DNA from: Candidatus Proelusimicrobium volucris
GTDB taxonomy: Bacteria; Elusimicrobiota; Elusimicrobia; Elusimicrobiales; Elusimicrobiaceae
DNA length: 64,000 nt
Assembly (NCBI GenBank): GCA_944324665.1
Contig: CALUXD010000001.1
Coordinates: forward strand, 558,001 to 622,000
Direction: 5' to 3'
The notes under the pieces are model-generated. The model did not search any database. It saw nothing but the letters and a program-made list of their open reading frames with translations, and was not told where the DNA came from. Of the stretch, positions 59,121 to 64,000 are shown in pieces; position 1 is the first letter of the stretch, and the number at the start of each line of letters is the position of its first letter. Position numbers and translations under genes: made by a program.

Positions 59121-60749
59121 TCAGTTCAGGGGAGGTTTTTTCAACTTTGGCGGCTTCTTGTTTTCCACCTGGCTTTCTTTAAGTTCCATTTCGCTTAAGA
59201 TTACCGAAGGCGATATTATGGAATAATAGGGCTCTGTGTTGGAGGCAAAGTTGAAAACGTTTAAATCGTCTCCCGCGGCGATAATGTCTCTTAGAGTTCT
59301 TGTCGAAAGGCTGGGCATTTCCAAACCGTAAGTCAAAGTTTCTTCGCCGGTTTTGGCGTCCACTTTATAAGCCATTATATTGGACCCGTCAAAACGGCGG
59401 ATTATATAGCAATAATCCAAATTCTCCTTACGGCAGGTTTTCATCAGTTCCTCTTTTAGTTCCTTCTTTGAAAATGTCCTTTGCGGAAGAAAGAATAAAT
59501 TGCTGACCGATGCTTGGGCAAAAAGTTTTTCTTCAAAAAAACCTAGCCTGGCATGTCCGTTTGTTTCGCCAGAACTTCTTGTGGCGGGGAGGTCAGTCAG
59601 TTTTCCGTTTTTGACTATTTGCAACTTCTTTGGCGCGACGCCTTCATCGTCCACTTTATAGGCCCCCATAAGTTTCCGGCCGTTGAAAGACTCTATTTGC
59701 GGATCGTCGGTTACATTGAAGTCTGATGGCATAATTCTGAGGCCCTTTTTCCTGGCGAAGTCCCCCATATCATAGTCTGTATCACGGTTAAGGGAAAGCA
59801 CCTTCTTTGTTTTTTGAGCATTTTTGGCGAAAACCCTGTCAAATAAAGTCGCTGCAGCTTCCTCTTCCAATAATACTGGGCCTATATAAGCCTCGCCTTT
59901 TGGCGAGTTAACCGCTTTTTGCATTTCCAAAGATAAATCTTTCGCCGTTTTTATCAGCTCTTCTTTGGATGGGAGTTCAGACATGTCTTTATAGACCATT
60001 ACTCTAGAGGCATTCAGGGGAAAGCCTTCCGGCGTATCGGCCTGCGCGCTTAAATAAATGGTTATATTGGACTCGTCTTTTATGTATTCGGCGCCTTCGC
60101 TTGATAAGTAGAATGTCGGCTCATGGGAAACGAATATGCGGGTATAGAACCTTTTGAGCTCTTTGACATTGCCTTGGGCGGACATTTCTTCGGCCAGGGA
60201 AATTATGTAGTCTTTATCAAAAGGCTTAAACTCCAGCTGTGGTTTGTCGGACGAGATTTCCGCTTTTGAGAAGTCCGGGTTTTCCTCCTTGACTTCTTTT
60301 TTCTTTAAATAAGCCAATTTCTTTGTATACTGGTCCAATGCTTGTTTGTAGGCTTGGTCGCTTTTAAGCCATAGGGCCTGTCTTAAACTGCCGTAAGAGA
60401 GGCTGGGCAGTTGGCTGCCGGCCGTGGTTATTACGGTGTTTTCAAAGAAACTGCTGTCCGTTTTTTCGTTCCCGACGCGCATCGTTACGCTTACGCTTAC
60501 GTCGCCTTTAGATAAAGCGTCAAAAAACTCTTCCCCCATAAAAGAGTTGACCGCAAAAAAATCCTGTATTTTAACCTTATAAGTTGCGTAGTAAGGCCTT
60601 GGCATTCCTTTTGTTTTAAGGTTTTTCATCGTGCGGGCCATCTCGTCACGCATCGCTTTAAAGACTGTCTCTTGCGTAGTTTTAAAGTCAGACGCGTTTA
60701 ACGGGCCGATAAAAAACAGCGTAAATATTAAAATCAGAAATTTCTTCAT
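59121..60749 (-). CDS. Exported TldE-like protein lacking the metal motif
   Basis: 542 residues from ATG 60749, which gives a clean signal peptide (MKKFLILIFTLFFIGPLNA); the longer frame from 60839 adds 30 unrelated residues within the neighbour gene. TldD/PmbA family: GAYKVDDEGVAPKKLQIVKNG, ATRSSGETNGHARLGFF and ISPSVILSEMELKE align with its neighbour. The HExxxH position holds LFDRVFAKN, and the late metal cysteine is missing (NFASNTEPY). It is therefore probably the non-catalytic TldE-type half of a pair. It begins 1 nt after the stop of the upstream copy. Confidence 0.82.
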   Translation of the reverse strand: MKKFLILIFTLFFIGPLNASDFKTTQETVFKAMRDEMARTMKNLKTKGMPRPYYATYKVKIQDFFAVNSFMGEEFFDALSKGDVSVSVTMRVGNEKTDSSFFENTVITTAGSQLPSLSYGSLRQALWLKSDQAYKQALDQYTKKLAYLKKKEVKEENPDFSKAEISSDKPQLEFKPFDKDYIISLAEEMSAQGNVKELKRFYTRIFVSHEPTFYLSSEGAEYIKDESNITIYLSAQADTPEGFPLNASRVMVYKDMSELPSKEELIKTAKDLSLEMQKAVNSPKGEAYIGPVLLEEEAAATLFDRVFAKNAQKTKKVLSLNRDTDYDMGDFARKKGLRIMPSDFNVTDDPQIESFNGRKLMGAYKVDDEGVAPKKLQIVKNGKLTDLPATRSSGETNGHARLGFFEEKLFAQASVSNLFFLPQRTFSKKELKEELMKTCRKENLDYCYIIRRFDGSNIMAYKVDAKTGEETLTYGLEMPSLSTRTLRDIIAAGDDLNVFNFASNTEPYYSIISPSVILSEMELKESQVENKKPPKLKKPPLN

Positions 60750-60750
60750 T

Positions 60751-62475
60751 TTATTTGCCTCCCTTCTTGTTTTCTTCAGCCGGCGGCGGAGTAAGTATCG
60801 GCAGATTGTCATAAGAGCGTTGTACCCTTTCCACCTCAAGTTCCGATATCAATACGCTGGGCGCTATGGCCGATACCGGCACCCAGCCCGATTCCGCCCC
60901 GCAAGACCCGTTGAAAACGTCATAATCGTTTGCAGCGGCTATTATTTTGTTAAAGCTGGTTAAAGGCGTTCCCACTATATCGGCACCGCGGATTATTTCG
61001 TCGGGTCTGTCGTCGGGATAAACTTTGTATACCAACAGCGGGTTGACTTTAAACGCCTGAGGATTGGAAGTGTCTATCATCGTAAATCCGCCCGAAATAT
61101 CGTCTATTATCAAACCATAGGGTTTGTTTTGTTTCTTTATTTCCTCTTTAAGCATCTGCTTTAGAGTGTCAAACGGTACTGTTTGTTCGGCTTCAACTAT
61201 GGTTACGCCCATTCTGGATACCGGACGATATCCGGCTTGTTTCCTGCCGTGTCCGTTGGAAACGTCGAAGCCTTTTATGGGTGAGCGGCTCATAAGAAAA
61301 TTACTTAAAACGCCCTTTTCGATTATCATTACATTTTGGGAGGCGACGCCTTCATCATCATAAGCATAATATCCGCGCAGCGGGATATTGTTAAAGTATT
61401 TCATTGTGGGATTATCGTATACGCTTATTAACGGTGATATTACCTGTTCGTTGATTTTATTGGTGAAAGTCTGTCCGAAGTCGTCGTCTTTTTGGCGGTG
61501 TCCTTCAACCCTGTGTCCCAAAATCTCGTGGAAGAATACGCCAGTAGCTCTGTTTCTTAATATTACAGGCCCATGGAACGGTTCTGCCGCTGGCGCATTT
61601 TGCAAGGTTTTGAGTTCGGCTATGGACTGTTCTATGTCGCTGATTACCTTTTCGGAAGAGGGGATTTCATCGGGGGTGGTAAAATCGTAATAATTGTTCC
61701 TTTCCAAAATCATACCGTCTTTGTTGCGGGATGTTATATTATACGACAGCCTGGCCAATATTTGCCCCTGTACTATTTTTGTTCCTTCCGAATTGACGAA
61801 ATATTTATTGTTCAGAGTGGCGGAATAAGATACTGCCGAGGACAATATAAAATCCTGATTTTTGAATATGGCGGAATACTCGTCCGTGCGCTTTATCATC
61901 TCGTCGAGCATTTGCTGTGATATTAAGGGGGAATCCGCTATCGGAGCATAATAAGAAGCAGCTTTGCCTTTGTCGGAGAAATCATTGGAATTATCTTCCC
62001 GCTGGGAGGATGTCAGAGCATTTGTCTTTACCTTAAGATAATCTTCTTGAGCCGAGGTTACCGCGTCCTCGGTTAAAATCCAAAGCATATTCCTTATTTG
62101 TTTTGGCGATGGCATATAACCGTTTACAAGAATATTTGGATTGCGTTGCCCATAGTCTAAGGATTTAAGTTTGCGGGTATTATCAAGTTCCCTGCTGCCG
62201 GCTCTTGCGTCGATGTCGGCGGTATAGCGGTTATTTTTATAGGAATAGGCATTTTCGCCCAAGGTGGATGCTATTGATACATTTTTTTCCAAGTTGATCT
62301 GATAGGAGAGAAAATAGATGGGAGGATCCAACTTGGATAATTTCTTCATAGAGCGTTTTAGCTCCGCATCCATAGCTTTTATTATAGGGTCTTTGCCGAG
62401 AGCCTTAGCATCATCTGCCGCAAAGAGGTTTGAGACTAAAAACAACGAGAAAAAAATCGTCAATAATCTTTTCAT
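60751..62475 (-). CDS. Exported TldD-like metalloprotease
   Basis: 574 residues. Signal peptide cleaved near NLFA-ADD. TldD family with metal motif HEILGH (His316, Glu317, His321) in FFHEILGHRVEGHRQKDDDFG and the third ligand, a cysteine, in NGSCGAESGWVPVSAIAPSVLI. Also LRGYYAYDDEGVASQNVMII and GHGRKQAGYRPVSRMG. Known TldD/TldE work in the cytoplasm; both members here are exported. Substrates are unknown. Confidence 0.87.
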   Translation of the reverse strand: MKRLLTIFFSLFLVSNLFAADDAKALGKDPIIKAMDAELKRSMKKLSKLDPPIYFLSYQINLEKNVSIASTLGENAYSYKNNRYTADIDARAGSRELDNTRKLKSLDYGQRNPNILVNGYMPSPKQIRNMLWILTEDAVTSAQEDYLKVKTNALTSSQREDNSNDFSDKGKAASYYAPIADSPLISQQMLDEMIKRTDEYSAIFKNQDFILSSAVSYSATLNNKYFVNSEGTKIVQGQILARLSYNITSRNKDGMILERNNYYDFTTPDEIPSSEKVISDIEQSIAELKTLQNAPAAEPFHGPVILRNRATGVFFHEILGHRVEGHRQKDDDFGQTFTNKINEQVISPLISVYDNPTMKYFNNIPLRGYYAYDDEGVASQNVMIIEKGVLSNFLMSRSPIKGFDVSNGHGRKQAGYRPVSRMGVTIVEAEQTVPFDTLKQMLKEEIKKQNKPYGLIIDDISGGFTMIDTSNPQAFKVNPLLVYKVYPDDRPDEIIRGADIVGTPLTSFNKIIAAANDYDVFNGSCGAESGWVPVSAIAPSVLISELEVERVQRSYDNLPILTPPPAEENKKGGK

Positions 62476-62539
62476 AACAATCCCCTTTTAAAAATACTTT
62501 ATCCAATTATATCATTTATCCTGATTATTGTTGGTTATG

Positions 62540-62566
62540 TTGCCAAAGCGATAATAATGTTATAAT
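62540..62566 (+). promoter_or_regulatory. Promoter of greA
   Basis: A perfect TATAAT (62561-62566) with TTGCCA (62540-62545) 15 nt upstream; the spacer is short. Confidence 0.45.
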
Positions 62567-62613
62567 AAAAAGTAGCTTTAGAGCTTATGGCCTAAAGCGT
62601 GGGAGGACAGACA

Positions 62614-63087
62614 GTGAGTGAAATTTTTTATCTAAGCCGCAAAAACTATGAGAAGATGAGAGCGGAACTTGACGAGTTAAAGAAAATAAAAGCACAGCTC
62701 TCCGAGGAAATAGGCGAGGCGGCAAGACAAGGCGATCTTAAAGAAAACGCGGAATACGTTGCCGCGAAGGAAAAGCAAGCCGAGACCTTGTCAAAAATAA
62801 ACGATTTGGAAATACGGCTGCGCAATACTCAGATTACCGATGATTTGGACGTAGACCGTACGGAAGCCAGAATTGGCGCCACAGTTACGATAGAGGATTT
62901 ATCCGACGGTGAGCAAACAACGTATACTTTGGTAGGATCGATGGAGTCCAACCCCGATGAGGGCCGTCTTTCCGTCAAGACGCCGCTGGCGTCTGGCTTA
63001 TTGGGCTGTAAAGAGGGCGATACTTTTGAAGTTTCTCTGCCTAAGAGCAAACGCAAATACAAATTGGTGAAATTAGAGTATAAATAA
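62614..63087 (+). CDS. greA: Transcription elongation factor GreA
   Basis: 157 residues from GTG 62614, which has GGGAGGA 6 nt upstream and gives the family length (158). N-terminal coiled coil: YLSRKNYEKMRAELDELK and GDLKENAEYVAAKEKQ, with the acidic Asp/Glu at the tip that stimulates RNA polymerase cleavage of backtracked RNA. C-terminal FKBP-like domain with GATVTIEDLSDGEQTTYTLVG and LLGCKEGDTFEVSLP. Confidence 0.96.
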   Translation: MSEIFYLSRKNYEKMRAELDELKKIKAQLSEEIGEAARQGDLKENAEYVAAKEKQAETLSKINDLEIRLRNTQITDDLDVDRTEARIGATVTIEDLSDGEQTTYTLVGSMESNPDEGRLSVKTPLASGLLGCKEGDTFEVSLPKSKRKYKLVKLEYK

Positions 63088-63098
63088 GGAGATTTAAG

Positions 63099-63791
63099 AT
63101 GAGTTCTGAATTGGAAACTATAGCCAACCGCACCATAGAGCCGTTTGTCGTTCTTTTCAACAAGTCTGTGGAATTGATACCGGGTATAATAGTGGCTCTT
63201 GTGATGCTGTTTTTGGGTTTGTTTTTGTCCAGATGGACAAGCGCGATAGTACGCAAACTCTTAAACGCGATAAAACTGGACACTTGGACTTCCAAAATCG
63301 GCGTAAACGAGATACTAACCAGAATCGGATTCGGCAAAAGCCCAACCTATGTTATAGCGTTTGTGCTTTCATGGGCGGTGATGATAACCTTCATTATGAT
63401 AGCGGCCGACTCTTTGGGTTTGGGCACGATAAAGACTTTGCTTTATAATTTGCTTGCTTTCATCCCGAAATTGTTTGCCTGCATAGTGATACTTTTTGCC
63501 GGATTGATTTTCGGCCGTTTTGTGGAGAATGTGGTACATAACTCTGCTAAAGCCAACAATATAAAAGGGGGGGTGTTCTTCTCCAAGATAATAAATGTAG
63601 TGGTTGTTATCTTCGCGATACTTTTGGCGTTGGAGCAGGTAAATATCAACTTTGCTTTGATTAACGATGTTATATTGATATTGCTTGCGTCGATGGGCCT
63701 TGGTCTTGCGATAGCGTTCGGCTTGGGCGCGCGCGATATTGTGGCGGAATTTTTAAGGGAAACCCTTAAAAAGGAAGACGGCGATAAATAA
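63099..63791 (+). CDS. Small MscS-like membrane protein with TM-helix repeats
   Basis: 230 residues. Four to five membrane segments. PGIIVALVMLFLGLFLSRWTSAIVRKLLNAIKLD and the later FIPKLFACIVILFAGLIFGRFVENVVHNS repeat the TM_helix motif found in MscS-type channel proteins. SMGLGLAIAFGLGARDIVAEFLRE resembles the MscS pore-lining segment. The cytosolic MscS beta domain is absent. Function as a channel is plausible but unproven. It follows greA by 11 nt. Confidence 0.75.
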   Translation: MSSELETIANRTIEPFVVLFNKSVELIPGIIVALVMLFLGLFLSRWTSAIVRKLLNAIKLDTWTSKIGVNEILTRIGFGKSPTYVIAFVLSWAVMITFIMIAADSLGLGTIKTLLYNLLAFIPKLFACIVILFAGLIFGRFVENVVHNSAKANNIKGGVFFSKIINVVVVIFAILLALEQVNINFALINDVILILLASMGLGLAIAFGLGARDIVAEFLRETLKKEDGDK

Positions 63792-63814
63792 GTTTTTGCT
63801 TATTCATATTTATA

Positions 63815-63842
63815 AAATCCCCCGTAAAAACGGGGGATTTTT
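63815..63842 (+). terminator. Terminator after the MscS-like gene
   Basis: Stem AAATCCCCCGT/ACGGGGGATTT followed by T residues. Confidence 0.85.
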
Positions 63843-63933
63843 GTTTTATGTCTATTAGATTGTTATTCCTTAGAAAGGGATCTTCGTAGCGAAATAAAGC
63901 CGTCATTGGGCGCGCTTGGCATTATTAAGGGGG

Positions 63934-64000
63934 CTATATCGCCAGCTTTTGTATGGCCAAGGTCAAATCGTCCATATCAAAGGGTTTGTATAGAATATCG
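63934..64000 (-). CDS. Response regulator receiver domain, C-terminal end (cut by window edge)
   Basis: Only the last 21 residues are visible: ILYKPFDMDDLTLAIQKLAI, then TAG. The K-P-F motif and following helix are the end of a CheY-type receiver domain, here at the very C-terminus of the protein, so any output domain would be N-terminal or absent. Confidence 0.75.
   Translation of the reverse strand, partial: DILYKPFDMDDLTLAIQKLAI

Noticed and set aside
60750-60839. N-terminal extension of the TldE-like protein by 30 residues
   Set aside because: It lies within the upstream TldD-like gene and would hide the signal peptide.

Overview
This window looks like a chromosomal segment of an anaerobic, fermentative, diderm bacterium. 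The best guess is the phylum Elusimicrobiota (gut lineage). This is an inference from gene content and protein style, not from a search. Diderm markers are LptF/LptG, heptose-1-phosphate adenylyltransferase, many lipoproteins with clear lipoboxes, and a very large outer-membrane barrel of the SprA type. Anaerobic markers are a class III ribonucleotide reductase with its activase, methylglyoxal synthase and an iron-type alcohol dehydrogenase. No aerobic respiratory genes are present. No phage, insertion sequence or CRISPR array was seen.

Layout. 1-506: end of a metallophosphoesterase, then tRNA-Ala(GGC). 853-5582: six co-directional envelope genes (LpoB-like, COG3014-like and LPP20-like lipoproteins, an exported FKBP, two unknown membrane-anchored proteins). 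5820-9172 (minus): rdgB and valS. 9328-10549: a small membrane protein and a methyltransferase, then tRNA-Ser(GGA). 10832-15491: acyl-ACP thioesterase, Fe-ADH, methylglyoxal synthase, an unknown membrane protein and an M29 aminopeptidase. 15492-18806: a regulatory region with a perfect 33-nt inverted repeat and DnaA-box-like 9-mers, followed by nrdD, a free-standing 64-residue glycyl-radical protein and nrdG. 18859-19431: lemA.

19672-24222 (minus) reads accB, accC, heptose adenylyltransferase, a serine-palmitoyltransferase-like alpha-oxoamine synthase and a GNAT-like acyltransferase, which suggests a lipid and envelope operon. 24397-30355 (minus) is a compact run of pgm, eno, ftsB-like, MBL hydrolase, HAD phosphatase, lgt and rluD with 4-29 nt overlaps. 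30511-38987 (plus) holds lptF, lptG, the SprA-like barrel and comF. 39013-47444 (minus) holds pdxA, two PpiC-type foldases, mfd and PBP1A. 47506-55883 (plus) holds a cysteine-rich cytosolic histidine kinase with its NarL-type regulator, rsmD, a Fe-S PD-(D/E)XK nuclease, a TPR protein, a TM0106/YprB-type nuclease, suhB, an ACT-domain protein and a small anchored coiled-coil protein. 55969-62475 (minus) holds def, an APC permease, a PtsN-type EIIA and two exported TldD/TldE-like proteins. 62614-63791 holds greA and a small MscS-like membrane protein. The window closes on the end of a response regulator on the minus strand.

The most striking item is the ribonucleotide reductase. The nrdD frame stops right after its zinc-binding cysteines, and the glycyl-radical loop (RVVGY) is a separate small gene with its own strong Shine-Dalgarno, placed between nrdD and nrdG. 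Other points of interest are the exported TldD/TldE pair, the SprA-like barrel, the putative ceramide-type gene pair, an AccB with an altered biotinylation motif, and a set of genes whose start codons look leaderless or sit against terminators.
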